Source of the DNA: Aliishimia ponticola
GTDB taxonomy: Bacteria > Pseudomonadota > Alphaproteobacteria > Rhodobacterales > Rhodobacteraceae
Assembly (NCBI RefSeq): GCF_004803475.1
Contig: NZ_SRKY01000002.1
Coordinates: 592,854-656,853, forward strand
Length of the DNA stretch: 64,000 nucleotides
Reading direction: 5' to 3'
Positions 36,388 to 46,288 of the stretch are shown here, one piece after another. A program made the translations under genes and the position numbers. The notes under the pieces are model-generated. The model saw only the letters and a program-made list of their open reading frames with translations, did no database searches and had not been told where the DNA came from. Within the stretch, counting starts at the first letter, position 1. Each line of letters opens with the position of its first letter.

Positions 36388-36662
36388 GCGCGCACTCCTC
36401 CTGTGGGTTACGGCCTTTTAAGTCAGCCCACGGCGCGGGTGCAAGCAGGTTGAAGAGCGCACTGTGCGGTGAGCATCTATTCACAAATTGGACCGCCGCG
36501 CGGGGCGCTTGGCGCGGCTGCCCGAAGCGGATCGGGAAGACCGCCTGTGGCGCCGCCCCGAATATAACTGATTCTGGTCGTCTCGTCGTCAACGCCGGTG
36601 ATGCGTGTCGCCGCGAAATCACCGCCCCTCGCCGGACAGGACAGCCGCGTGGCGGGCAGGAA

Positions 36663-37172
36663 TTATGCCTCGCTCAACACGACCTTCATATCGGTGACTT
36701 CATAGATCACTTCGCCGTCGGCCTCCACGATGCCATTGGCAACGCCCATGGTCAGGCGGCGGGTCTGCATCGCCTTGGTGAAGTCCACGTAATAGGTCAG
36801 CATCTTGCGATCCGGCCGCACCATGCCTTTCAGCTTTACCTCGCCCACGCCCACGGCCATGCCGCGACCGGGCCAGCCGCGCCAGCCAAGGTTGAACCCT
36901 GTCAGCTGCCACAGACCGTCCAGACCCAGACAGCCGGGCATGATCGGGTTGCCGGGGAAGTGGCAGTCAAAGAACCACAGGTCCGGGGTGATGTCGAATT
37001 CCGCCACCACATGGCCCTTGCCATGTTTGCCGCCATCTTCCGAAATCTCGGTGATGCGATCCATCATCAACATCGGCGGTTCCGGCAATTGCGCGTTGCC
37101 GGGGCCGAACAACTCTCCACGCGCACATTTCAGCAGATCCTCGCGATCGAAACTGTTGGGGTACTGGGCCAT
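36663..37172 (-). CDS. fabA: 3-hydroxydecanoyl-ACP dehydratase/isomerase
   Basis: 169 residues from ATG 37172, as in FabA proteins ([16 protein letters not shown]). Active site: His in [24 protein letters not shown], with the Asp in LGLDG, the FabA double-hotdog signature. It makes the cis-3 double bond of C10 acyl-ACP, the entry to unsaturated fatty acids. GAGGAG lies 11 bases upstream. It is divergent from irr over 186 bases, so the two promoters face each other here. Confidence 0.95.
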   Translation of the reverse strand: MAQYPNSFDREDLLKCARGELFGPGNAQLPEPPMLMMDRITEISEDGGKHGKGHVVAEFDITPDLWFFDCHFPGNPIMPGCLGLDGLWQLTGFNLGWRGWPGRGMAVGVGEVKLKGMVRPDRKMLTYYVDFTKAMQTRRLTMGVANGIVEADGEVIYEVTDMKVVLSEA

Positions 37173-37358
37173 GGCGCGCATGTCTCCTCGGCAGGTCAAA
37201 GGTCGAACCCCTCTAGCACCGGGTTTGCCTGCCCCGCAAGGGATTGGCCGCAACTGGGTGTGGTTTGCGTGTCACCGGGGTTGACCTGCGACTGATTTGC
37301 AATTGAAACTACAGGCATAAGGACTTTATAGATAATACTGTAACGGTACGAGGCAGCT

Positions 37359-37775
37359 ATGACGCGCACGGCGCATGAGATCGGAACGCAGTGGCTGGAG
37401 ACCAAGGGTCTGCGGCCCACACGGCAGCGGGTGACGCTGGCGGCGCTTCTGGTCGGCGATGGCCAACACCGTCATGTCACCGCCGAAAGCCTGTTCGACG
37501 CGGCCAAATCGCAGGGCGAGGCTGTGTCGCTGGCGACTGTCTACAACACGCTGCGCGCCTTTTGCGATGCAGGTCTGGTGCAGGAAGTCACGGTCGATGG
37601 CTCCAAAAGCTACTTCGACACGAACACCCACGATCACCCGCATTTCTTCTGGGAAGACGAGTCGCGCCTGTCGGATGCGCCCGCCGATCAATTGGTTATC
37701 TCCCAATTGCCGCAAGCGCCCGAGGGTGTGGAAATCGCCGCCGTGGACGTGGTTATTCGCCTAAGACGCAAATAA
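37359..37775 (+). CDS. irr: Irr-type Fur-family iron-response regulator
   Basis: 138 residues. The N-terminal winged helix reads GLRPTRQRVTLAALLVGDG with YNTLRAFCDAGLVQEV as recognition and wing parts. The haem-sensing histidine run HDHPHFF follows the Irr pattern, and the dimer domain ends IAAVDVVIRLRRK. Irr represses or activates iron and haem genes and is degraded when haem is abundant; it is typical of alphaproteobacteria. Its neighbour is fabA, divergent. A TTATAGATAAT stretch near 37326-37336 looks like a -10 region upstream. Confidence 0.93.
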   Translation: MTRTAHEIGTQWLETKGLRPTRQRVTLAALLVGDGQHRHVTAESLFDAAKSQGEAVSLATVYNTLRAFCDAGLVQEVTVDGSKSYFDTNTHDHPHFFWEDESRLSDAPADQLVISQLPQAPEGVEIAAVDVVIRLRRK

Positions 37776-37928
37776 CCGTCAATTGTTTCTGATTTAGCGA
37801 CGATTTGTGTCAGCTCTGACCCGAGCTGCCGGAAGCTTTGCTCACGTTTTCGTGATACTCTTCGGAATGCGCCGCGTGCGTTGCGTTGTCGCGGCGTGTT
37901 TCCTGACGCATTACGTGAGCCTTTTTTG

Positions 37929-39578
37929 ATGACCAAATTTTCAACTGCCCTCCGTTCGGGTCCGCTTCGCCTGTCGCGTGCGATGCCCGTCCTTCTTGCC
38001 CTGGCCGGGGCCATGCCCGTGCAGGCCGGATCGATCAGCGCCTTCATCGACGATTACGCGGTGAAGGTCGCCGCCGGGCTAAGCGGCCCTGCCGTGCCGG
38101 CCCTGCCGCCGAACGACATCTTGTCGCGCCTCGCCCCGGCGACCTATGCCGATGGGGCCGGCGCATTGGTGGATCGCGGCAATCCGCGCGACATTTCCAA
38201 CGCGCTCAGCCAACCGGCCCATGCAGCGCAGGACGAACTGCCGCCGCTCAGCAATCTGGGCGTTGCGATGCTGCAATTTCTTGCCAGCCACGAGACCGCC
38301 CATACCAAAACCGGGAGCGAAACGATCAACATCCCGGTCCCGGCAGATGATCCGGTGGCGCAGGCGGGCGGCGGTGCGCCGGTGATGTTGATGGACCGGT
38401 CGCTTTACACAGAAGTGGACGGCGTGCGCGAGCAGACCAATGCGCTGACCCATATCTTCGACGGATCGACCGTGTATGGCAGCGATATGGCCACCACGAT
38501 GGCGCTGCGCAGCCTTGACGGGACCGGCAGGATGAAAACCGGGCCGGATGGCGGCTTGCCGATGGTGGATGGCCGCCCCGTCGCGGGGGATGGGCGCGTG
38601 GCGGAAAACCCCAGCCTGCAAAGCCTCCATACGCTTTTCGTGCTGGAACATAACCGGCTTGCGGACGAAATCGCAGCGGCTTGTGCGGCGCAGGGACTGA
38701 CCTGCACCGGCGATCAGATTTTCGAAGGCGCGCGGCACCTGGTCGCGGCAGAGCAGGAAAAGGTGTTCTACGACGAATTGCTGCCGGTCTTTCTGGGCAC
38801 GGATGATCTGGCCAGCCTGTTGCCGGACCCGACCATCGTGGCCCGGATCGACGGCATGTTGACGGAGTTTTCCGCCGCAGCCGGGCGCATCGGTCATACG
38901 ATGGTGCCCGACACGATCCGCGTACAGGCCCCGGGCGGCGCAGCGCAGGACGTGCCGCTGGCCGATTGCTTTTTCAACATGGCCTGCCTGTTGGGCGCTT
39001 CGCTGGATGACCAGCTATTCGGGCTTTCCGTGCAGCCGTCGATGGCGATCGACACGGTGATCGATGATACCTTGCGCAATGCGCAGGTGCCCGCCGCCGG
39101 GGCGAGCTTTCTGATCGACCTGTATGCCACCAACATCAATCGCGGGCGCGACCACGGTCTGCCGGATTACCTGACCCTTCGGGAGCTTCTGGGCTTTGAC
39201 CCGGCCCCGATCGAAGACCTGCTGCCCGCCTTCGTTCTGGACGCCTTTCCCGACTACCTGACGACGGGTGTGGACGCGATTGTGGGGCTGTTCGCGGAAA
39301 TCCGCGTGCCGACGCAATATATGGGCGACACGGCGCGGGCGCTTTGGGCGGCGCAATTCCTGTCGATCCAAAACGATCATTCGTGGTTCGACCCGGCCTA
39401 TGGGCTTGGTGACTTTCTGGACGGGGTCACCATGGCGGGCCTGATCGTCGACAATACCGGCATCACGGCGGCGCAGCTTTCCGGCAATGTCTTTGTCGCG
39501 CCGGTGCCGCTGCCCGCGCCGGGGCTGCTTTTGCTGGGCGCGGGTGGTTTGCTGCTTGCGAGGCGTCGGCGCGTCTGA
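37929..39578 (+). CDS. Secreted animal-haem peroxidase-like protein with VPLPA-CTERM tail
   Basis: 549 residues from ATG 37929 (MTKFSTALRSG); the frame also opens upstream at a TTG, but that start is less likely. A signal peptide ends near MPVQA. The peroxidase/peroxinectin family signatures are HIFDGSTVYGSD, LHTLFVLEHNRLADEIA (distal/proximal His region) and INRGRDHGLPDYLTLRELLGFDP. The C-terminus VPLPAPGLLLLGAGG ... RRRR is an exosortase sorting tail. It likely oxidises halides or organics outside the cell while fixed to the surface. No partner gene is adjacent. Confidence 0.88.
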   Translation: MTKFSTALRSGPLRLSRAMPVLLALAGAMPVQAGSISAFIDDYAVKVAAGLSGPAVPALPPNDILSRLAPATYADGAGALVDRGNPRDISNALSQPAHAAQDELPPLSNLGVAMLQFLASHETAHTKTGSETINIPVPADDPVAQAGGGAPVMLMDRSLYTEVDGVREQTNALTHIFDGSTVYGSDMATTMALRSLDGTGRMKTGPDGGLPMVDGRPVAGDGRVAENPSLQSLHTLFVLEHNRLADEIAAACAAQGLTCTGDQIFEGARHLVAAEQEKVFYDELLPVFLGTDDLASLLPDPTIVARIDGMLTEFSAAAGRIGHTMVPDTIRVQAPGGAAQDVPLADCFFNMACLLGASLDDQLFGLSVQPSMAIDTVIDDTLRNAQVPAAGASFLIDLYATNINRGRDHGLPDYLTLRELLGFDPAPIEDLLPAFVLDAFPDYLTTGVDAIVGLFAEIRVPTQYMGDTARALWAAQFLSIQNDHSWFDPAYGLGDFLDGVTMAGLIVDNTGITAAQLSGNVFVAPVPLPAPGLLLLGAGGLLLARRRRV

Positions 39579-39623
39579 TCATCTGCGCGGCGAAACGGGC
39601 CGCAGCAGGGAAGGGATCGGACC

Positions 39624-40403
39624 ATGATGCCGGGCAAGCAGGATATCGACACATATGCGCGCGACGGGGTCGTGCTGTTGCGTGGGCTTTTCGCCGATCA
39701 TGTGGAGACGCTGCGCGCGGGCGTGGCGCGCAATCTGGACGCGCCGGGGCCCTACGCATCGAACAATGACAAGGCGGGCGAGACAGGCCGGTTCTTCGAC
39801 GATTACTGCAATTGGGAACGGATTCCCGAATTCGCCGAGGTCGTGCGCGATCCGGCCATCGCAGCGGCTGCGGGCGCGCTGATGGGCAGCCAACGGGTGC
39901 AGATGTTCCATGACCACGTGCTGGTGAAAGAGCCGGGCACCTCCATGGCGACACCATGGCATTCGGACGGGCCGTATTACTTCGTGCAGGGGCAGCAAAC
40001 CGTCAGCTTCTGGGTGCCGCTCGATCCGGTGACGGATGCTTCGCTGCGCTGTGTGGCGGGCTCCCATCTGTGGGAAAAGGACGTGCTGCCGACGCGCTGG
40101 GTCTCGCAAGAGGCGTTCTTTGAAGGCGATTACATGCCGCTTCCCGACCCAGAGGCCGAAGGCATGGATATCCGCGAATGGGAGATGGCGCCCGGCGATG
40201 CCGTCGCGTTCAACTTCCGCACTCTGCATGGCGCGCGGGGCAATCAGTCAGGCAGTCGGCGGCGGGCGTTTTCGCTGCGTCTGGTGGGGGAGGATGCGCG
40301 CTATGTGGCGCGGCCCGGCCCGACCTCTCCGCCGTTTCCGGGCCATGACATGACGCCCGGTGCGCGGCTGCGCGAAGACTGGTTCCCGGTTCTGCGCGCC
40401 TAG
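39624..40403 (+). CDS. Phytanoyl-CoA dioxygenase (PhyH) family protein
   Basis: 259 residues. The jelly-roll Fe(II)/2-oxoglutarate core has HDHVLVKEPGTSMATPWHSDGPYY (His and Asp ligands in HSD) and the distal His in FNFRTLHGARGNQ, followed by a conserved Arg (RRRAFSLRLVGEDARY) for 2-oxoglutarate. It hydroxylates a small or lipid substrate using O2. It starts 45 bases after the peroxidase on the same strand with AAGGGA upstream, but functional linkage is uncertain. The substrate is unknown. Confidence 0.9.
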   Translation: MMPGKQDIDTYARDGVVLLRGLFADHVETLRAGVARNLDAPGPYASNNDKAGETGRFFDDYCNWERIPEFAEVVRDPAIAAAAGALMGSQRVQMFHDHVLVKEPGTSMATPWHSDGPYYFVQGQQTVSFWVPLDPVTDASLRCVAGSHLWEKDVLPTRWVSQEAFFEGDYMPLPDPEAEGMDIREWEMAPGDAVAFNFRTLHGARGNQSGSRRRAFSLRLVGEDARYVARPGPTSPPFPGHDMTPGARLREDWFPVLRA

Positions 40404-40462
40404 GCGCAAGGTGGGTCCGACCCGCGCTGCGCGCGCGGATCGGGATCATCATGCGGAGCGGC

Positions 40463-42103
40463 TCAGGCGGAAAAACCCAGCTTGGCAACGTGAATCTCGT
40501 AGGTCGGATGCATCTCTGCGCCGACCACGTTTTCCTTGTGGTGCCGATAGGTGGACCGCCAGTAAGGCTGGATCACAACCCCTTCGTCCTGAAGGATCTT
40601 TTGCAGTTTCGCCATGACCTCGCGCCGCTGGTCAGCGTCGGCAAGCGCCATCGCCTCGGCGAGCAGGGTATCGAATTCCTCGTTCGCGAAGGCGCTTTCG
40701 TTCCACGGCTCACCCGACCGATAGGCCAAGGCCAGCACCTGCACGCCCAAGGGGCGCTGCGCCCAGTCGGTCGAGGACAGCGGGTATTTCGCCCAGTCGT
40801 TCCAGAATGTCGCGCCGGGCAGCACGGTGCGTTTCACGTTCAGCCCCGCATCGCGCATCATCGCGGCTGCGGCGTCGGACGTGTTCTTGCGCCACGTGTC
40901 GTCGATAGAGATCAGCTCATGCTCGAAATCGGCCATCCCGGCTTCTTCCATCAGCGCCAACGCGCCTTCGGGATCGAAGACAGGGGGCGGCAGTTCGGCA
41001 TATTCGGGATGGATCGGCGCGACATGGTGGTTTTCCGCGACGCGGCCATTGTCGGAAAAGCCCAGTTCCAGCAGCACCGCGTTGTCCACCGCCATGGCCA
41101 GCGCCCGGCGCACCCGCGCATCGGCATAGGGCGTCTTGCCCTCCACTTCGGCCAATTGGTTGGCGCGGATCACGACGGTATTGGCGGTCACGGCTTCGGA
41201 TTTGGTCAGCCCGATATCATCCAGCAGGTAGATGAAGTCACCAATGGATTCATAGACCATATCCACCTCGTCCGCGTCCACCGCGGCCACGATGCCGACC
41301 ATATCCGTGCCGAAATCGAGATACTCGATCCGGTCCAGATAGGCGCCTTCGCCCCACCAGGTATGGTTCTCGTTGCGCACCAGAACTGCGCGGTCGCCGA
41401 CCTCGAATTCCGCAGGAATATAGGGGCCGGTGCCAATCGGGTTGTCCAGCGGGTCGCCATTGAAGCTTTGGTGCACGATGGCCGCCGGATAGTCGGAGAA
41501 GCCCGCAATCAGCGTGATATCGGGGTTGCCGGGCGTCAGCCGCACGGTGGTTTCATCGACCACGGTGATCGCGCCATCGCGGGCCTTTTTCGTCTCTGAA
41601 TCCACGAGCGACCCCATGCGCGACGCCATGGAGTTGCCCTCGACCTCGGCCTCGCACCAGCGCGCGATGTTGAAGGCCACGTCCTCGGCGGTGAAGGGGT
41701 CGCCATTGTTCCAAGTGACGCCCTGACGGACTTTCAACAGGTATTCGGTGGCGTCCTCATTGACTTCCCAGCTTTCCAGAAGGGCAGGCTCAAACGATCC
41801 ATCCGTCTGATATTCCACGAGATATTCAAGATAACCGCGTGTGAAGTTGGACATTTGCGGCCAGTCATATGTGCGCGGATCCTTGAGGCCCTTCACCAGC
41901 GACTCGATCCGAAGCGTGCCGCCCTGTTGCACGTGGCCCGCGGCTTGTGCGGGCTTGGCGGCGCCCAAAAGGCCATAGGCCGCAGCGCTGGTCACCCCCA
42001 GCGAAGTGGCGCGGGTCAGGAATTCACGGCGCGACAGGGTGCCGGCCGCAGCTTCATCGGCATAGGCGCGCGCGGCGGGATGAATGGTTTCGTCATGGAG
42101 CAT
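40463..42103 (-). CDS. ABC transporter substrate-binding protein (peptide/opine type), Tat-exported
   Basis: 546 residues from ATG 42103. A twin-arginine signal is seen: [26 protein letters not shown], ending at AQA. The rest is an SBP_bac_5-type solute-binding protein with [41 protein letters not shown] and a long C-terminal domain ([31 protein letters not shown]). It binds peptides, opines or similar solutes in the periplasm. No permease or ATPase gene lies in the flanks, so it is an orphan whose transporter must be elsewhere. A 206-base gap separates it from the next gene upstream. Confidence 0.92.
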   Translation of the reverse strand: MLHDETIHPAARAYADEAAAGTLSRREFLTRATSLGVTSAAAYGLLGAAKPAQAAGHVQQGGTLRIESLVKGLKDPRTYDWPQMSNFTRGYLEYLVEYQTDGSFEPALLESWEVNEDATEYLLKVRQGVTWNNGDPFTAEDVAFNIARWCEAEVEGNSMASRMGSLVDSETKKARDGAITVVDETTVRLTPGNPDITLIAGFSDYPAAIVHQSFNGDPLDNPIGTGPYIPAEFEVGDRAVLVRNENHTWWGEGAYLDRIEYLDFGTDMVGIVAAVDADEVDMVYESIGDFIYLLDDIGLTKSEAVTANTVVIRANQLAEVEGKTPYADARVRRALAMAVDNAVLLELGFSDNGRVAENHHVAPIHPEYAELPPPVFDPEGALALMEEAGMADFEHELISIDDTWRKNTSDAAAAMMRDAGLNVKRTVLPGATFWNDWAKYPLSSTDWAQRPLGVQVLALAYRSGEPWNESAFANEEFDTLLAEAMALADADQRREVMAKLQKILQDEGVVIQPYWRSTYRHHKENVVGAEMHPTYEIHVAKLGFSA

Positions 42104-42309
42104 GGGAGTTCTCTCTCTCTTTGCGGTCAAAGCAGACGGGGAGCGGCCTTCGACATGTTTTGGCGGCTCGTGGCACGAGAATCGTAACCGTTGATTATGG
42201 GGAACAAATTGTTCGTAAACGACGCTAGACAGAAAATACGACACATCCGTGTCGCACAAGCCGGGGCGTTGCCATTTCCAAAGGCCGGCAAGGGACCGCC
42301 GGGGGGGGA

Positions 42310-42861
42310 TCAGCGGAAAGGGATGACCTTTCCGTGCAAATCGGTGTCATGCTGCGCGATGGCGTTCAGCGCCTCTTTCTTGCAGTGTTCGCACAGGCCC
42401 ACGCCTTTCGGGAAATCCACGGTGGTGGGCAGGGTGAATGGGTCGACCCACTCATCGCCAATAAGAAACGCGCAACAGACAGAGCATTTCTTGGGCGAAT
42501 AATGCAGTGAAAAGTCGACGGCGGTCTGGTGCTGCATATGCGGGCCGGGCGCGATCTGAACATGTTCGACCCGCAATCCGTTCTCGCGCAGCGGTGAAAT
42601 CGTCATGTTGAACAGCCGTGCCATCTTGGGACTGTCGCAGCGATAGCGCAGGTTCAACGGTATGCCCTTGCGCCGCACCGCGAAAAACAGCGCATTGAGA
42701 TAGGACATCGTCTCAAACCCCTCGACACTGTCCCACAGCGGGTATCCGGTCACTTCCGCCGCTTGCGCAGAGGGGCTGTCATTCTGAAGCGCAAAGGTAT
42801 CCCAGTCGCCACCGATGCCAACGATGACGTCCTGCTGATCAATATCATAAAACGATCGCAT
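42310..42861 (-). CDS. Unknown protein, PAS-like N-terminus and a cysteine-rich C-terminus
   Basis: 183 residues from ATG 42861 ([12 protein letters not shown]). The N-terminal half, with [16 protein letters not shown] and [56 protein letters not shown], has a PAS-like strand/helix look. The C-terminal half has [10 protein letters not shown] and [10 protein letters not shown], two CxxC pairs that could bind zinc. No catalytic residues are known to me. It is alone on its strand, downstream of the GT2-like gene at 42991 (same strand). Function unknown. Confidence 0.5.
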   Translation of the reverse strand: MRSFYDIDQQDVIVGIGGDWDTFALQNDSPSAQAAEVTGYPLWDSVEGFETMSYLNALFFAVRRKGIPLNLRYRCDSPKMARLFNMTISPLRENGLRVEHVQIAPGPHMQHQTAVDFSLHYSPKKCSVCCAFLIGDEWVDPFTLPTTVDFPKGVGLCEHCKKEALNAIAQHDTDLHGKVIPFR

Positions 42862-42990
42862 TTTGAGACACACCCAATTTGCAACGTGGAAAAATTCAAC
42901 TCAACTCTTGGTCACACACATCAAACGCAAAAACTGAAACCCGAGGCGCCTGTCTGCTTTGGGTCGAAGCCTTCTGTTGCGTAGGTTCTG

Positions 42991-43854
42991 TCAGAACCAT
43001 TGCCCCGGCTCCATGAGCCCAAGGTCGAGAAGCTGGCGCGAATGCCATTCAAAAGGTGCTGAATTGTGCCAAGTAAAGCTTGATATGTCAAAGGCGCTGC
43101 CAGCATTGGTTTTCAGGGCCTTGGCCGTGCGGAACGAACAGATCGCCGCCGTCAGATTGTTGTGCCACGGGCAGGCATAGGTGTTGTATTCTTCGTCATT
43201 GAACGTGTGGGTTTCGCTCAACTTCAGGCCGGGTTTCGATCTGAACAGCGCGATGCGGTCGATCTTGCGCCGCTCTTGCGGGACGTGTTCCTCGAACCGC
43301 CAGCGCAGACCGCCGAAGAAATCCAGTTGGCGTTCTTTCGGCCCGTCCGCGCCACGCCGCGCCAGCGCGTAATAGCCGGACCGATCCAGATGCGCCCGGT
43401 CAAGGCTGACCGCATCGGGGCTGCGATCCAGATCATCGGCATACAGGTCCACCACATAGGTCAGCATCGCGCTGCGCCGTTCCTCGGTGTGAAAGGCCAG
43501 CATTTCGCCAATGGTGCGCGTTTCGCAAAAGGGGAAGAACAGGAATTCCGCGTTATAGCAGTAATACATCCACAAATCCGGCACCGCCGCGATCAACCGG
43601 TTCACCGCCGCGATTCCGGCCCCCGGTGCGGTCGTGTCGTAATCGATGCGATAGACCGTCGCCTCCAGATCGCGGGGCAATGCGAAACTGCGCGGCATCA
43701 GCGACAGAACGGTGCGGAATCCCAACTGCTGATTGTGGCGCAACGTCGTGGCGACTTCGACCTCATCCTCGACCAGCACAATGGCCACGGGGCCTTTCAG
43801 CCACGCGCGCGCATCCGTCAGAAAATCGTCAATCGAAGTGAAATGCCGTTCCAT
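42991..43854 (-). CDS. Glycosyltransferase-2-like hypothetical protein
   Basis: 287 residues. The N-terminus KGPVAIVLVEDEVEVATTLRHNQQLGFRTVLSLMPR has the pattern of a GT2/nucleotide-diphospho-sugar fold (acidic DEVEVA early), and IAAVPDLWMYYCYNAEFLFFPFCETRTIGEMLAFHTEERRSAML resembles roseobacter GT2-like hypothetical proteins. No membrane segment is seen. The catalytic DxD motif is not clear. It lies divergent to miaB, with the ATG close to a weak GATGAG site. Function unsure. Confidence 0.5.
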   Translation of the reverse strand: MERHFTSIDDFLTDARAWLKGPVAIVLVEDEVEVATTLRHNQQLGFRTVLSLMPRSFALPRDLEATVYRIDYDTTAPGAGIAAVNRLIAAVPDLWMYYCYNAEFLFFPFCETRTIGEMLAFHTEERRSAMLTYVVDLYADDLDRSPDAVSLDRAHLDRSGYYALARRGADGPKERQLDFFGGLRWRFEEHVPQERRKIDRIALFRSKPGLKLSETHTFNDEEYNTYACPWHNNLTAAICSFRTAKALKTNAGSAFDISSFTWHNSAPFEWHSRQLLDLGLMEPGQWF

Positions 43855-43949
43855 CGCTCATCATTCGTCTACCCGCGCGTGCATTGCAAGATGCTGGCCG
43901 CTCCTGTATGTGCGGCGTCGCCTTTCCACTCCCTTAACAGGTTACCGCG

Positions 43950-45266
43950 ATGTCAGCGCCCAAGAAGCTCTATATCAAGACCTATGGCTGTCAGATGAAT
44001 GTCTATGACAGTGAACGCATGGCCGAGGCGCTGGCAGGGTATGAGCAGACCGATACCCCCGACGACGCGGATATGATCCTGCTGAACACCTGCCATATCC
44101 GCGAAAAAGCGGCGGAGAAGGTCTATTCCGAACTGGGCCGTTTCAAGGGGCTGAAGGCGGAAAAGCCGGACCTCAAGATCGGGGTGGCGGGCTGCGTGGC
44201 ACAGGCCGAGGGCGAAGAGATCATGCGCCGCCAACCGATGGTGGACCTTGTGGTGGGGCCGCAATCCTATCACCGCCTGCCAGAGATGGAGGCGCGCACC
44301 CATAACGGGGCCAAGGTGGTCGACACCGACTTCCCCGAAGAGGACAAGTTCGAAAAGCTGAAAACCCGACCCAAGGCCAAGCGTGGCCCGACCGCGTTCC
44401 TGACCGTGCAGGAAGGCTGCGACAAGTTCTGCGCCTTTTGCGTGGTGCCCTATACGCGCGGGGCCGAGGTGTCGCGCCCGGTGGACCGCGTGCTGGCAGA
44501 GGCGCGCGATCTGGTCGAACGGGGTGTGCGCGAAGTGACCCTGCTGGGCCAGAACGTCAACGCCTATCACGGCGCGGCGCAGGGAGGGGAGTGGACGCTG
44601 GCGCAGTTGATCTGGGCGCTGAACGATATCGACGGGCTGGAACGCATCCGCTTTACCACATCGCACCCCAATGACATGGACGATGCCCTGATCGAAGCGC
44701 ATGGCACCTGCGATAAGCTGATGCCCTACCTGCATTTGCCGGTGCAATCGGGGTCGGACCGCATCCTGAAACGGATGAACCGGTCGCACACCGCCGAAAG
44801 CTATTTGCGGCTGATCGAACGCATCCGCGCCGCGCGTCCCGATATCCTGATGTCCGGCGACTTCATCGTGGGCTTTCCCGAAGAGACAGAGGCGGATTTC
44901 CAGGCCACGCTCGATCTGGTGGAAGAGGTGCGCTACGGCTACGCCTATTCCTTCAAATACTCGACGCGCCCCGGCACCCCCGCGGCAGAGCGCGCGCAGG
45001 TCGATCCGGCAGAGGCCGATGACCGCCTGCAACGGCTGCAAGCCCTGATCACCCGCGACCAACGCGCCATCCAGAACGAGATGGTCGGGCGCGAGATGGG
45101 CGTCCTGTTCGAAAAGCCGGGCCGCAAGCCGGGGCAGATGGTCGGCAAATCCGATTACCTGCACGCCGTTCACGTGCAGGCCGAAGGGCTTCAGCCCGGT
45201 GATCTGCGCCGCGTGCGCATCGTCGAGTCCGGGGCGAATTCCCTGCGCGGCGAACTGCTGGACTGA
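43950..45266 (+). CDS. miaB: tRNA-2-methylthio-N6-dimethylallyladenosine synthase
   Basis: 438 residues, normal MiaB length. UPF0004 domain at the start: [52 protein letters not shown]. The radical-SAM site is [23 protein letters not shown] (CxxxCxxC). [13 protein letters not shown] and [16 protein letters not shown] follow, and a C-terminal TRAM domain. It adds a methylthio group to i6A37 of tRNAs. In many proteobacteria miaB is followed directly by phoH-ybeY; here about 5.5 kb intervene. Confidence 0.97.
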   Translation: MSAPKKLYIKTYGCQMNVYDSERMAEALAGYEQTDTPDDADMILLNTCHIREKAAEKVYSELGRFKGLKAEKPDLKIGVAGCVAQAEGEEIMRRQPMVDLVVGPQSYHRLPEMEARTHNGAKVVDTDFPEEDKFEKLKTRPKAKRGPTAFLTVQEGCDKFCAFCVVPYTRGAEVSRPVDRVLAEARDLVERGVREVTLLGQNVNAYHGAAQGGEWTLAQLIWALNDIDGLERIRFTTSHPNDMDDALIEAHGTCDKLMPYLHLPVQSGSDRILKRMNRSHTAESYLRLIERIRAARPDILMSGDFIVGFPEETEADFQATLDLVEEVRYGYAYSFKYSTRPGTPAAERAQVDPAEADDRLQRLQALITRDQRAIQNEMVGREMGVLFEKPGRKPGQMVGKSDYLHAVHVQAEGLQPGDLRRVRIVESGANSLRGELLD

Positions 45267-45300
45267 TCTCCCAAGGCCAGCGCGGCCAAGCGCGGCGCGA

Positions 45301-45936
45301 CTACCCGCCCGCGTGCCCGCCCGATGACAAGGCGTCGATCACAGCCGTGCGGCGTCTGACTGCCCCGGTTTGCAGATACTCCATCGCCTTGAGTGCCGCA
45401 TCATGCGCCGCGACGGACGATCCGCCCACGCAATCCTCGACGACGCGGCAAAAATAGTCGGACTGGTGCCCGTCCACGAATGTGTAATGCACGCACACAT
45501 CCGTCAGCCCGCCGCACAAGATCAACGTGTCGATCTTGAGGCCGCGCAGCAGAATCTCGAAATCCGTTCCGAAAAACGCGGAATAGCGCCGCTTCGGGAT
45601 CACGTAATCTCCCTTGCGGAAGCCCATTTCCTCCTTGGCGAGCTCGGTGCGGGGATCGCCTTCAAGACAGTGGACATCTTCATCGCCGTCCAGCTCGCGG
45701 CCGAAGTCGATCAGGTCGGGGCGGTGGACCTCCTGGATGAAGATGACCGGCACGCCGTTCTCATGTGCGGCATCCACCAGATCACGGGCCGCGATCATGC
45801 GATCCTTGTAGCCCGGCATATTGTCGATCGACCGCTCCGCGCTGTCATCGATGAACGTGCTTTTCTGAATGTCGATCACGATCAGGGCTGGCCGACCTTC
45901 GATAAGCTTGCGCGCTTGTTTCGTCTTTGTGGTCAT
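45301..45936 (-). CDS. Cysteine hydrolase (isochorismatase-like), downstream of a guanidine exporter
   Basis: 211 residues from ATG 45936, with GGAG nine bases upstream; an ATG at 45945 abuts the site. It has the isochorismatase-fold motifs ALIVIDIQKSTF (catalytic Asp in VIDIQ), YVIPKRRYSAFFGTDFE (catalytic Lys) and the nucleophile Cys in LCGGLTDVCVHYTFVDGH. Relatives hydrolyse amide bonds in biuret, triuret, N-carbamoylsarcosine and ureidoacrylate. It starts 18 bases after the SMR exporter and would be transcribed under the guanidine-II riboswitch. A guanidine-derived substrate is therefore possible (inference). A terminator is not seen. Confidence 0.85.
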   Translation of the reverse strand: MTTKTKQARKLIEGRPALIVIDIQKSTFIDDSAERSIDNMPGYKDRMIAARDLVDAAHENGVPVIFIQEVHRPDLIDFGRELDGDEDVHCLEGDPRTELAKEEMGFRKGDYVIPKRRYSAFFGTDFEILLRGLKIDTLILCGGLTDVCVHYTFVDGHQSDYFCRVVEDCVGGSSVAAHDAALKAMEYLQTGAVRRRTAVIDALSSGGHAGG

Positions 45937-45954
45937 TTCGGTCATCTCCGTACT

Positions 45955-46272
45955 TCAATGTGCATCCGAGCCAAGAAGAAGCATCCCGGCGATCAAAAGG
46001 GTCAGGCCCGCGATACTCGCAAAACTCAGGCTCTGGTGGAAAAACGCAACGCTGACCAGAACCGACCCGACAGAGCCGATCCCGGTCCAGATCGGGTACG
46101 CGATCCCAAGCGGCAGTTTGGCCATGGCGGCATAAAGGGCGATCAGGCTGAATGCCATTGCCAGAAGCGTCAGCGCGCCAAGACCCCAGGAGAACCCCAG
46201 ACCAAGCCGTTTCAGACCGGCAGCCCAAGCAACCTCCAACCCGCCAGCGATGAGAAGATAGATCCAAGCCAT
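45955..46272 (-). CDS. SMR-family guanidinium exporter (SugE/Gdx type)
   Basis: 105 residues from ATG 46272; GGAGG lies upstream. Four hydrophobic segments match the SMR fold: MAWIYLLIAGGLEVAWAAGLK (the essential Glu in segment 1, in GGLEVAWAAGLK), then LPLGIAYPIWTGIGSVGSV, the Trp-Thr-Gly-Ile-Gly block of the SugE/Gdx subfamily. It exports guanidinium in exchange for protons in known members. A guanidine-II riboswitch lies directly upstream (46289-46334), which supports the specificity. Nine to eighteen bases downstream is the cysteine hydrolase. Confidence 0.93.
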   Translation of the reverse strand: MAWIYLLIAGGLEVAWAAGLKRLGLGFSWGLGALTLLAMAFSLIALYAAMAKLPLGIAYPIWTGIGSVGSVLVSVAFFHQSLSFASIAGLTLLIAGMLLLGSDAH

Positions 46273-46288
46273 AAAGACCTCCATTCCT

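Noticed and set aside
34972..36453. A 493-codon plus-strand frame opposite fabB
   Set aside because: fabB on the minus strand has every catalytic motif; the plus frame has none.
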